64,000 bases of DNA from Deinococcus sp. LM3. Its GTDB lineage: Bacteria > Deinococcota > Deinococci > Deinococcales > Deinococcaceae. The notes under the pieces are model-generated. The model searched no databases. It was not told where the DNA came from and saw nothing but the letters and a program-made list of their open reading frames with translations. The stretch's first letter is position 1, and every line of letters starts with the position of its first letter. This document shows, piece after piece, positions 53,930 to 62,162 of the stretch. Location: positions 1,375,001 through 1,439,000 of the forward strand of contig NZ_MUFV01000001.1 of the NCBI RefSeq assembly GCF_002017875.1, read 5' to 3'. The position numbers and the translations under genes were made by a program.

Positions 53930-54777
53930 CAGTACAGGCTCAGGGGATCGCGGGGATCCCAGCGCAGGTACGTGCCGAAATGCAGGTGCGGCCCGGTGCT
54001 GCGCCCGGTATTCCCGACCCGCCCGACCGGCTGGCCGCGCACGACCAGTTCGCCCTTCTGCACGAGGTTGGCGCTCAGGTGCGCGTAGCGGGTGATCCAG
54101 CCGTCCGGGTGTTCCAGCACGACCGTCCAGCCCCAGCCCCGGTCGAAGTCCGGGCGGGATTCCAGCACGCGGCCCGAACGGGCGGCGCGGACCGGGGTAC
54201 CGACCGGCGCGACGATATCCACGCCCAGGTGATCCTCGCGCACGCCGCCCAGCACGCGCGGCCCGTAGCCGCTGCTGACACCGTGATAACCCGCCACCGG
54301 CCACAGCCACCCGCCGGAACGGCCGGACGAACTGGCCGTGCGGACGGTCGCGGCGCTGCGAGCCACCGGGGCCGGGGAGGCGGCGGCGCTGCGGCCGGGA
54401 ATGGTCAGGCGCGCCCCGGCCCACACGGCCTTCCCGCCCCGGTAGCTGGGGTTGGCGCTGAGCAGGGCGCTCAGGCTCAGGCCGTAGCGGGCGGCGATCA
54501 CGGACAGGTTCTCACCGTTTTTCACGGTGTGCGTCCGGGCGGGCAGTGTCCGGTCCGGCAGGGTCAGCACCCACCCAGCCTGCACCTGATCCGTCCCGCG
54601 CAGCCGGGCGTTCACGGCGCGGATCTGCGCTGCGCTGACCCCGGCGCGCGCCGCGATACCGCTGAGGGTATCCCCCGGCTGCACCCGGTACGACGTGACG
54701 GCCTGCGCCGACGCGCCCAGGCACAGCAGCAGGGCCGCGCCCCGCAGGAACCGCTGGACAGACTGCCGTTCGTTCAC
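53929..54777 (-). CDS. LysM-LysM-M23 peptidoglycan hydrolase
   Basis: An exported cell-wall enzyme of about 282 residues. Signal (FLRGAALLLCLGASAQA), LysM 1 (YRVQPGDTLSGIAARAGVS), LysM 2 (HTVKNGENLSVIAARYGLS), a Ser-rich linker, then an M23 peptidase with zinc ligands in HLGVDIVAP and in GPHLHFGTY. It should cut peptide cross-links. I chose GTG 54777: TATGCT lies 7 nt before it, and the ATG at 54789 is part of that -10 box. It is followed by the monooxygenase-like gene. Confidence 0.92.
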   Translation of the reverse strand: MNERQSVQRFLRGAALLLCLGASAQAVTSYRVQPGDTLSGIAARAGVSAAQIRAVNARLRGTDQVQAGWVLTLPDRTLPARTHTVKNGENLSVIAARYGLSLSALLSANPSYRGGKAVWAGARLTIPGRSAAASPAPVARSAATVRTASSSGRSGGWLWPVAGYHGVSSGYGPRVLGGVREDHLGVDIVAPVGTPVRAARSGRVLESRPDFDRGWGWTVVLEHPDGWITRYAHLSANLVQKGELVVRGQPVGRVGNTGRSTGPHLHFGTYLRWDPRDPLSLY

Positions 54778-54814
54778 GCCGCGCAGCATACCCGCTCCCG
54801 CCTGACGGAACCTG

Positions 54815-54968
54815 ATACGGACTCCGGTTGAAAGGTTTGCAAACCTTTCAACCCGAGCGGAGCGACTCGTAGAGCTGCCCCGCAGAGTAGGAGAAAAACG
54901 GGTTCCGGGCGTGGAGTTGACGGATCGGTGGTGTTCCGATCTGTCAACGAAACAGACGGAGTCCGTAT
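54815..54968 (+). repeat. Structured intergenic repeat, copy 4 (most complete)
   Basis: A 154 bp element with perfect 12 bp terminal inverted repeats: ATACGGACTCCG and CGGAGTCCGTAT. Hairpin 1 is a 28 bp perfect palindrome (54828-54855, GGTTGAA... to ...TTCAACC). Hairpin 2: TTGACGGATCGG-TGGTGTT-CCGATCTGTCAA. The middle has GGGTTCCGGGCGTGGAG. It lies between two minus-strand genes, after the thioesterase. Confidence 0.88.
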
Positions 54969-54996
54969 GAGCGGCCCACCCGACGGGGCCGTGCCA

Positions 54997-55461
54997 TCAC
55001 GCGCCGGTGGCGATCACGTTGCAGGTGCAGCGCGCCAGACTGGTCACGCGGTCCCGCTCGTCGCGGATCTCGACCGTCCAGACCATCATACTGCGCCCCC
55101 GGTACGCCAGGGTCGCCTCGCCCGTCACCCAGCCGTCCGTCACGCCGCGCACGTGCGTGCCGCTCAGGTCCACGCCGACCGCCACCTGCCGCGTCGGGTC
55201 CAGGTTCAGCCACGACCCCACGCTGGCCAGTTCCTCGGCCAGGGCGAGGTTCGCGCCGCCGTGCAGTCGCCCGGCCGGCTGGCGGTTCCCCTCGACCGGC
55301 ATCCTCGCCACCAGCCGCTCGCGGCCCACCTGCACGAACTCGATGCCCAGCCGTGCGCCCAGCGTGCCCTGAAGGGCGTTCATGCGGCCCGCCAGCGCCT
55401 CGGGCGACAGCGTGTCGAGTTCATGCGCGGTGGGGAACAGCAGGTCCGGGTGCAGCGTCAT
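54997..55461 (-). CDS. PaaI-family hotdog thioesterase
   Basis: A 154-residue hotdog-fold protein that would hydrolyse an acyl-CoA. The family core GRLHGGANLALAEELASVGS contains the usual HGG-x-A-x-x-x-E catalytic stretch. The substrate is unknown; relatives act on aromatic or small acyl-CoAs. TAGCAT ends 6 nt before ATG 55461, a leaderless start. Confidence 0.85.
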   Translation of the reverse strand: MTLHPDLLFPTAHELDTLSPEALAGRMNALQGTLGARLGIEFVQVGRERLVARMPVEGNRQPAGRLHGGANLALAEELASVGSWLNLDPTRQVAVGVDLSGTHVRGVTDGWVTGEATLAYRGRSMMVWTVEIRDERDRVTSLARCTCNVIATGA

Positions 55462-55496
55462 GCCCCGATGCTACCGCCCACACCGGCTCCAGGGAA

Positions 55497-56090
55497 TCAG
55501 CCCTGCCGGTGGGCCAGCGTGCGCCCTACCCCCAGCCCGTGCCGGTACACCAGCTCGCCGCCCAGGAACCCGCCCGCGACCGCCACGCCCAGCGCCGCGC
55601 CCGACAGGGCCTTTCCCAGCCCGCGCCGCCCCCGCCGCCGGGCCAGCAGCGACCCCACGTTCAGCACGAACGCCGCCTCGTTCAGCGCCCCGTGAATCAG
55701 GCCGGTACGCCGCGCCTGCCCGCGCGTGTTCGACCAGTCGGCCCAGCCGGTCGCGATGGTCCCCACCGCGCCCAGCGTGCCCAGCAGCAGCGCCCGGTCC
55801 GCCGCCGCGTCGTTCGCGCCCGGCGACCGCGCCGGCAGGTGATCGAGCGCCGCCGCGATCATCCACCCGCCCAGCGGCAGGTGCACCAGAATCGGGTGCA
55901 GCGGGTGCCCCAGCCACTCGCCGTGCAGAGCGTCCGTCACGCCGCCGGGCAGGGTCGCCTCCGCGCCGCGCAGTAGCGTCTGGAGCGTGTCGGCCACGCC
56001 CTCCAGCGTGTCGTGGTCACTGACGGCGTCCTCCAGGACGTGGGCAGGCGGAACGTGGGCGGGCGGCCGGGAACGGTTCAGGTTCAGCAT
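55497..56090 (-). CDS. DUF2231-family membrane protein
   Basis: A 197-residue protein with about four hydrophobic segments in the second half. GHPLHPILVHLPLGGWMIAA is the DUF2231 signature; GLIHGALNEAAFVLNVGSLL and ALGVAVAGGFLGGELVY follow. Some members may bind heme, but no role is established. The first 50 residues are polar. AGGAGG lies about 7 nt before ATG 56090. Confidence 0.8.
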   Translation of the reverse strand: MLNLNRSRPPAHVPPAHVLEDAVSDHDTLEGVADTLQTLLRGAEATLPGGVTDALHGEWLGHPLHPILVHLPLGGWMIAAALDHLPARSPGANDAAADRALLLGTLGAVGTIATGWADWSNTRGQARRTGLIHGALNEAAFVLNVGSLLARRRGRRGLGKALSGAALGVAVAGGFLGGELVYRHGLGVGRTLAHRQG

Positions 56091-56185
56091 GAAAGACCTC
56101 CTGTGAGGCCCCTACCGTAGGGCGCCCCACCCCCCGGCGCGTGCGAGGCGACTTCAGGTTCGTTCATGCCCGCCCGGCCCAGGCT

Positions 56186-57157
56186 TCAGTCCGGGATCAG
56201 GTCGGCCGGGTCCGGCGTCAGGCACGCCTCCCACGCCGCCCCGAACTCCGCGCGGTCCAGGCCCCGCCCGATCACCACCAGTTCGGAGGTGCCGTCCCCG
56301 GCGTCCCAGGCGTCCGCCGTGAACAGGTCCCGCACCGCCTGAAACAGAATCCGCTGCGGGTACCCGAACAGATCCAGGAACCCCTTGGCGCGCAGCACCT
56401 CCGCCGGGCGGGACAGCAGGTAATCGGTCATGAAGCGCTGCCAGCGGTACGGGTCCAGCGGCCGGTCGGCGCGCAGCGTGAACGAGGTCAGGCCCGGCGT
56501 GTGCGCCGCGCGGGCATCCACGCCGTCCAGCACGCGCGGATCGAAGTCGTCGCGGGCCAGCAGGGCGTCCGCGTCCACCTGACCCCGCTCCACCCGTTTG
56601 ATCTCCGCCAGGGGATTCACGCCGCGCAACACGCCCTGCGCGTGATCCAGCAGCGCCGGGTCCGCCTGATCGGTCTTGTTCAGCACGACCACGTTCGCAT
56701 ACGCCAGCTGCCGCGCCGCCTCCGGATGCTCCCGCAACGTCTGAAGCGCGTGCCGGGCGTCCACGACCGCCACCAGCGTCGTCACGCGGAACGCCGCGCG
56801 CACCGACCGTTCCAGCAGCGTCGTCAGCACCGGCGTCGGGTCCGCCACGCCCGACAGCTCCACCACTACCGCGTCCGGCTTCTGCTCCCGCATGGCAATC
56901 GTCACCAGCGCCCGCAGCAGGTCATCCCGCCCCGTGCAGCACAGGCACCCGGCCGTCAGTTCCGTCACGTCGTCCTGAAGCCGCTCGATGAGTGAACCAT
57001 CCACGCCCTGCGCGCCGAACTCGTTCACGATCACACCCAGCCGGTGCGGCAACGACCGGATCAGGTGATTCACCAGCGTCGTCTTCCCCGCACCCAGAAA
57101 CCCACCCACCACAATCACCGGAATGCGTTCATCAGGGCGGTCAGCGGGCACAGTCAT
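56186..57157 (-). CDS. CobW/COG0523-family GTPase (metal chaperone)
   Basis: A 323-residue G3E GTPase. Walker A in VVGGFLGAGKTTLVNHLI, metal-binding Cys motif in TAGCLCCTGRDDL (CxCC), Walker B ELSGVADPTPV and NKTD for guanine. The C-terminal CobW domain follows. It probably hands zinc, or another metal, to a client protein. TATCCT lies 5 nt before ATG 57157. No Zur box or obvious client gene is beside it. Confidence 0.88.
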   Translation of the reverse strand: MTVPADRPDERIPVIVVGGFLGAGKTTLVNHLIRSLPHRLGVIVNEFGAQGVDGSLIERLQDDVTELTAGCLCCTGRDDLLRALVTIAMREQKPDAVVVELSGVADPTPVLTTLLERSVRAAFRVTTLVAVVDARHALQTLREHPEAARQLAYANVVVLNKTDQADPALLDHAQGVLRGVNPLAEIKRVERGQVDADALLARDDFDPRVLDGVDARAAHTPGLTSFTLRADRPLDPYRWQRFMTDYLLSRPAEVLRAKGFLDLFGYPQRILFQAVRDLFTADAWDAGDGTSELVVIGRGLDRAEFGAAWEACLTPDPADLIPD

Positions 57158-57216
57158 GCCGCGCAGGATACGGGTCGCAGCCCACCCCAAGAGTAAGCCG
57201 CGCCCCCACCACACCC

Positions 57217-60200
57217 TTACAGCGTCTCGTCCGGCATGTCCCCCAGAATCCGCATGGTTTCCATGCTGACTGTCGTTACGCGCGCCAGCAGGTCAATCAC
57301 GCGCTCCTTGTGATCCGCGAAACGGTACGTGTTGAACTGCTCGCGGATCGTCGGGTCTTTCGGGGTGGTTTCCTTGTGCCGTTCCAGCACCCACTCCAGC
57401 GCAGAACGGTTCCCCAGCCGGTACGCCCAGGCCTGCGCCGGAACGCCACTCAGGGTCGTCAGGCCATCCAGTTCAATCGCCCCGGTCGGGTTCTTCGCCG
57501 TGTCCTTCACGACCTTCAGTTTGGCCTTCTGGGCCAGCTTCAGCGCTTCGGGCGTGTCATTCTTCAGCTGAATGTCCTTCCGTTTCAGCGGGAACGGTTT
57601 GACTGTCTCAAACCCGATGTGCAGGTCCATCAGTTCACGACCCCACGCCACCCACTGCGGGAAGTTGTCGTAGAACGGAATGCGGGGGAACTCCTGCTTG
57701 AGGTTCAGGGCGTACTTCTCCCGGTACGCCGGATGATGGAGAACCGCGTAAACATAATGGAAAATATCCTCCCTTGAAACTGTTTCATGTTTATATATCT
57801 TTGCGAAAGTTTTCAATGTTCTCGGAGGTATGTTGCTCACTCTCCTTCCACTATCGTACCAGTGTATGGGAAATACCTGTGTTTTCTCAAGATAGTCCAG
57901 AGAAGGTATCTTTTCTGTTGCTAAACTTTGGAAATTCTTGGAAGATCCTTGTCCTGATATTGCAATAACCTTATTTTCTTTGTTTTCGCCAAATATATTG
58001 TCCATCTGATAAACTCTGTGAATAATGGGCTTGGCAAAATATACCCACTCATCGTAGAAGGGCCTGTATGATGAATGTATAATTGACTTTGGAGAGTAGT
58101 ATATTTCCGTATCTCTGTCTAATTTATCCTCCAATTCGCTTGTCCATTTTATTCTTCTGTCGACAAAATCTTTTAGTGAAATTTTCCTATTATTAATCTT
58201 CCATCTGGATCTATCCTTTTCGTATATTTCAATAAAGTATTTAATTTTATTCTTCAGTGAGTCGCTTGAAATATCGAATGCCCACTCATCTCTATTGCTG
58301 GCAACCCCTAAAGAGTATCTCCAGAATATAGTTTCCGACGTCATCAAGTCACCACTTGTTTTTTCATTCTTATCTGCCAATTTAATAAAATTATCCCAGC
58401 TGTGCTCGCTTTGTCCTACCCAGTTAAATTTATCGTCCGGCACTATATTTTCGAATTCAATTTCTTTGAACTTTGTCTCGGCCAGCCACGCCAGTTTCTC
58501 GCGGGCTAGTTCCATCTCGGGGCGGCGGGCATATTGAATCGTTGCCGTTTCGGCTTTCTCGCCTGCTGGCTGTTTCTTGCTGGGTGTTTTTTTAATCAGG
58601 AAAGCAATGGCAATGCCGGTCTGAATGGCGAAGACGTTGTGTTTAGGGCCGCTGAGTTTGGGGTTGGCGCGCACGTCGCCGCCCAAGTCGACCACGTAGA
58701 TGTGCGTGTACTCCTGCGCGGCCAGTTTGCGGAATCCGTCGAAGGTGCGGCTGTCGATGAAGCTGCGGTTCATGACGAACGCGACGATGCCGTCTTCTTT
58801 CAGGCGGTCGGTGGCCCAGCGGAGAAAGCGGGAATACATGTCGTACAGCTTGGTTTTCTGGGCGCGGCTGGCGGCGACGTAGGTTTCCTTGATGCGCCGG
58901 TCGATCTGTGGGTATTCGCGGTTCTTGTTGTTGTCGTTCTCGTTGGCCTGGTTGGCCCGGTACGGGGGGTTGCCGATGATCACGCGGACGGGTCGGTCGT
59001 TCTGGCGTTTCACGCGGTCCAGGTTTTCGGCGCTGACGCTGCCGAACAGGGAGTTCTGGGCGCTGCGGATGCCGAAGCCGGTGTTGTCCAGTGTGTCGAC
59101 CAGGACGATGTTCCTGAATTCGGCGTACTTGCCCATTTTCTGCGCGTAGGTGGCTTCGATGTTCAGGTTGGCGATGTAGTAGGGCAGGAGGGCCAGTTCG
59201 TTGCAGTGCAGTTCGTTGGCGTACTTGTACTCCAGGGTTTTCCTGGGCAGGTAGTCGATCAGTTCGGTGATGAAGGTGCCGGTGCCGGTGGCTGGGTCGA
59301 GAATTTCGACGCCCTTGTCGGCCAGTCCTTTTTTGAAGTGGCGTTCGAGCAGGGTGTCGGTGGCTTCGATCATGAAGCGCACGATTTCGCCGGGGGTGTA
59401 GAAGATGCCCAGGCGGTCGGCTCCGGCGGGGTTGTACGCGCGGTAGAAGTTCTCGTACAGGACTTTCAGGAAGCGTTGTTTCTCGTGGTGGTCGGCGATG
59501 TGGCTGGCGGCGGCCTGAATGGCTCCGTAGTAGCGTTTGGTGCGTCCGGCGATGTCGCGTTTGACTGGGCCGGTGTAGAAGGTGTCGGCCAGTTTCTGGA
59601 GTTGCTGGGCGACGTTGTTGTCTTCGTGGTACTGGGCGTTGTCGAACACGCTGCGGAACAGGTCGCCGGTCAGAATGTGCTGAATCAGCATCTCTCCGGC
59701 GTCGGTGGCGCTGAATTCCGGGTTGATGGCTTCCTGGCCGATCTCGATGAATTCTTTGCGGTCGTGAACGAAGGTTTTGTTCTGCTCTGCGGCGGTGATG
59801 GCGTCGCGCAGGATTTTCAGCAGGTGCGGCATTTCGTCTTTGAAGTGTTCGATGGCGCGGCGGAATTCCGTGACCTGTTCCGGTACGAACGCGAAGAAGG
59901 TCTGGAGCAGTGTGGTGAGGGCGTCGGCTTCTTCCATGTTGACGCGCGTGACTTCCTGGCCGTGTTGGATCAGGATGGCGGTCCGGCTGTCCTCGAAGAT
60001 GATGTTGTCTTTGGGGTAGCCCTTGGCGAATTTCTTGGTGATTTCGTCGTCCAGGGTGTCGTTCTCGTCTTTGCTTTCCCAGTAACCCCGGTTCTGTTGC
60101 AGGGAGTCTTTCAGGGTGCCGTCGGGGTAGACGGTGTTTTTCTGGCCTTTGGGCTTGTACCCGACTTCAGGAACAAGTCGCAGGCTGTCGCCGTGGCTTT

Positions 60201-60321
60201 CGGCCCATTCGCTCAGCAGGGATTGGAAGGCGGAACGGATGCTGGTTTCGTTCCGGGTGCCGCCGTACTGGATGGCGTCTTCCAGGCGTTTCTGGAATTT
60301 CTTGACCAGCTCTTTTGACAT
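57217..60321 (-). CDS. Type IIG / ISP-like restriction-modification enzyme
   Basis: A 1034-residue single-chain enzyme that should both cut and N6-adenine methylate DNA. N-terminal PD-(D/E)xK nuclease: PD at 66-67 and ESK at 82-84. Helical coupler about 190-300. Methyltransferase: FYTP (308-310 region), motif I DPATGTGTF (342-350), motif IV NPPY (451-454). Specificity region about 615-860, then a C-terminal domain. It has no helicase, so it is closer to type IIG than LlaGI. Residues 617-857 are coded by AT-rich DNA, unlike the flanks, so the specificity part was probably swapped in. It stands alone. Confidence 0.88.
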   Translation of the reverse strand: MSKELVKKFQKRLEDAIQYGGTRNETSIRSAFQSLLSEWAESHGDSLRLVPEVGYKPKGQKNTVYPDGTLKDSLQQNRGYWESKDENDTLDDEITKKFAKGYPKDNIIFEDSRTAILIQHGQEVTRVNMEEADALTTLLQTFFAFVPEQVTEFRRAIEHFKDEMPHLLKILRDAITAAEQNKTFVHDRKEFIEIGQEAINPEFSATDAGEMLIQHILTGDLFRSVFDNAQYHEDNNVAQQLQKLADTFYTGPVKRDIAGRTKRYYGAIQAAASHIADHHEKQRFLKVLYENFYRAYNPAGADRLGIFYTPGEIVRFMIEATDTLLERHFKKGLADKGVEILDPATGTGTFITELIDYLPRKTLEYKYANELHCNELALLPYYIANLNIEATYAQKMGKYAEFRNIVLVDTLDNTGFGIRSAQNSLFGSVSAENLDRVKRQNDRPVRVIIGNPPYRANQANENDNNKNREYPQIDRRIKETYVAASRAQKTKLYDMYSRFLRWATDRLKEDGIVAFVMNRSFIDSRTFDGFRKLAAQEYTHIYVVDLGGDVRANPKLSGPKHNVFAIQTGIAIAFLIKKTPSKKQPAGEKAETATIQYARRPEMELAREKLAWLAETKFKEIEFENIVPDDKFNWVGQSEHSWDNFIKLADKNEKTSGDLMTSETIFWRYSLGVASNRDEWAFDISSDSLKNKIKYFIEIYEKDRSRWKINNRKISLKDFVDRRIKWTSELEDKLDRDTEIYYSPKSIIHSSYRPFYDEWVYFAKPIIHRVYQMDNIFGENKENKVIAISGQGSSKNFQSLATEKIPSLDYLEKTQVFPIHWYDSGRRVSNIPPRTLKTFAKIYKHETVSREDIFHYVYAVLHHPAYREKYALNLKQEFPRIPFYDNFPQWVAWGRELMDLHIGFETVKPFPLKRKDIQLKNDTPEALKLAQKAKLKVVKDTAKNPTGAIELDGLTTLSGVPAQAWAYRLGNRSALEWVLERHKETTPKDPTIREQFNTYRFADHKERVIDLLARVTTVSMETMRILGDMPDETL

Positions 60322-60388
60322 GCCGCCAGTGTAGGTCGGGCGGGAAGGCTTACAGGCGGCATTTGACGTTCCAGTTATCCTCGCCCGT

Positions 60389-62155
60389 ATGCCTGCCCCC
60401 TCCCCGTCTGTTTTGCGCCGCCTGTACGGTCTGCTGAGTCCGTACCGCCGCACGGTGGGTCTGGGCCTGCTGCTGCTGACCCTGAGCGTGGCGGCGGAAC
60501 TGTACCCGCCGCTGGTGTGGATCCGGGTGGTGGATCAGGGCATTCCGGAACGGGACTGGGTGTTCATCGGGGGGCAGCTGGCGGTGCTGGTGGGGGTGTT
60601 CGCGGCGCAGCAGGTGCTGTCGGCGTGGCGGGGGCTGCTGCTGGAGCGGGCGGGGCAGGCGTTCACGCGGGACCTGCGCCTGACGCTGTACGGGAAGTTG
60701 CAGGGGCAGTCGGCGGCCTACTTCGAGGGGCAGCGGACCGGGGATCTGCTGGCCCGCGTGACGGGCGACGTGGACGCGTTGCAGGACGTGCTGGTGCGCG
60801 GCACGGACGCCGTGCTGGCGAACGCCCTGCGGCTGGTGGGCGTGATCGGGATCTTCATTGCGTTGCAGCCGCTGCTGGGCATTGCGACGACCATTCCGAT
60901 GATCGCGGTGGCGTTCATGCTGCGCCGCTACGCCCGCACCGTGCGGCCCGCGTACCGCGCGGCGCGCTCCCGCCTGGGCGACCTGAGCGCCCTGATCGCC
61001 GACCGCCTGAGCGGCATCCGCGTGGTGCAGGGCTTCGCGCGCGAGGACGCCGAGGCCGCCCGCATCGGTGCGCTGGGTGAAGAACTGTACCGGGTGGGCG
61101 TGCAGGCCGTCACCATCCGCAACCGCGCGTTCCCGCTGGCGCGCTTCGTGGGGAACTTCGGGAACGTGATCATGCTGGGCGGCGGCGCGTGGCTGATCAT
61201 GGCCGGGCAGTTCACGCTGGGCGGCCTGCTCGCGTACCGGGGGTACGGGCGGTACTTCTACGGCCCCATCGACGACCTCGTGAACATCGGGGACCTGCTC
61301 CAGCGGGCCGAGGCAAGCGGGCGGCGCGTGTTCGAGGTGCTGGACGCCCCGGTGCCCGTGCAGGACCGCCCCGGCGCGCGGCCCCTGCCACTGCCGGTGC
61401 GCGGGCAGATCGACTTCGAGAACGTCACCTTCGGGTACGACCCGGCCCGCCCGATCCTGCGCGGCGTGACGCTGCACGTCCCGGCCGGGCAGCGCGTCGC
61501 CCTGCTCGGCGAGAGCGGCGCGGGCAAGAGCACCCTGCTGGGCCTCGTGACCCGCACCTTCGACCCGCAGGAGGGAACCGTGCGCATCGACGGGCACGAC
61601 GTGCGCGACCTGACCCTGACCAGCCTGCGGCGCGGCGCGGTCAGCATGTCGCAGGACACCTTCCTGTTCCACGACACGGTGCTGAACAACGTCACCTACG
61701 CCCGCCCCGACGCCACCGAACCCGAGGTCCAGGCCGCCCTGCGCGCCGCGCACGCCCACACCTTCGTCAGTGCCCTGCCGGACGGTCTGAACACCGTCGT
61801 CGGGGAACGCGGCGTGAAACTCTCCGGCGGGCAACGCCAGCGCCTCTCCATCGCCCGCACCCTGCTGGCCCGGCCCACCCTGCTGCTGCTGGACGAACCC
61901 ACCAGCGCCGTCGACGCCGAGAGCGAAACGCAGGTCGTGGCCGCCCTGACGGAACTCATGCGCGGCCGCACCGCCCTGATCGTCACGCACCGCCTCAGCC
62001 TCGCCCGCACCGCCGACCGCGTCATCGTCCTGTCCGGCGGCCAGATCGTCGAGGACGGCCCCCCGGAACTCCTGCGACAGCGGGATGGCGCGTACGCCGC
62101 GCTGGAACGCGCCTCGGGACTGGTGGAAACGGGCGTAGCGGAAGTCGTGAGCTGA
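60389..62155 (+). CDS. ABC exporter (fused membrane and ATPase domains)
   Basis: A 588-residue half-transporter of the ABCB/MsbA group, a dimer that pumps lipids or drugs out. Membrane domain with six helices (1-310), then ATPase: Walker A LLGESGAGKST, signature KLSGGQRQRLSIARTLLARP, Walker B LLLLDEPTSAVD, and switch His in VTHRLSLAR. Substrate unknown. TATCCT ends 7 nt before ATG 60389, so it is leaderless. It is divergent from the restriction gene. Confidence 0.9.
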   Translation: MPAPSPSVLRRLYGLLSPYRRTVGLGLLLLTLSVAAELYPPLVWIRVVDQGIPERDWVFIGGQLAVLVGVFAAQQVLSAWRGLLLERAGQAFTRDLRLTLYGKLQGQSAAYFEGQRTGDLLARVTGDVDALQDVLVRGTDAVLANALRLVGVIGIFIALQPLLGIATTIPMIAVAFMLRRYARTVRPAYRAARSRLGDLSALIADRLSGIRVVQGFAREDAEAARIGALGEELYRVGVQAVTIRNRAFPLARFVGNFGNVIMLGGGAWLIMAGQFTLGGLLAYRGYGRYFYGPIDDLVNIGDLLQRAEASGRRVFEVLDAPVPVQDRPGARPLPLPVRGQIDFENVTFGYDPARPILRGVTLHVPAGQRVALLGESGAGKSTLLGLVTRTFDPQEGTVRIDGHDVRDLTLTSLRRGAVSMSQDTFLFHDTVLNNVTYARPDATEPEVQAALRAAHAHTFVSALPDGLNTVVGERGVKLSGGQRQRLSIARTLLARPTLLLLDEPTSAVDAESETQVVAALTELMRGRTALIVTHRLSLARTADRVIVLSGGQIVEDGPPELLRQRDGAYAALERASGLVETGVAEVVS

Positions 62156-62162
62156 CGCTCGT

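Noticed and set aside
54777..54789. ATG 54789 as the start of the LysM/M23 protein
   Set aside because: This ATG is inside the TATGCT -10 box; GTG 54777 follows 7 nt later as in other leaderless genes.
58534..60318. A long open frame of about 594 codons on the plus strand, opposite the restriction enzyme
   Set aside because: It is V/G-rich antisense to conserved methyltransferase motifs, with no family features; an effect of high GC.
57217..60321. Complete type ISP enzyme like LlaGI
   Set aside because: No helicase motifs are found and the protein is about 500 residues too short.
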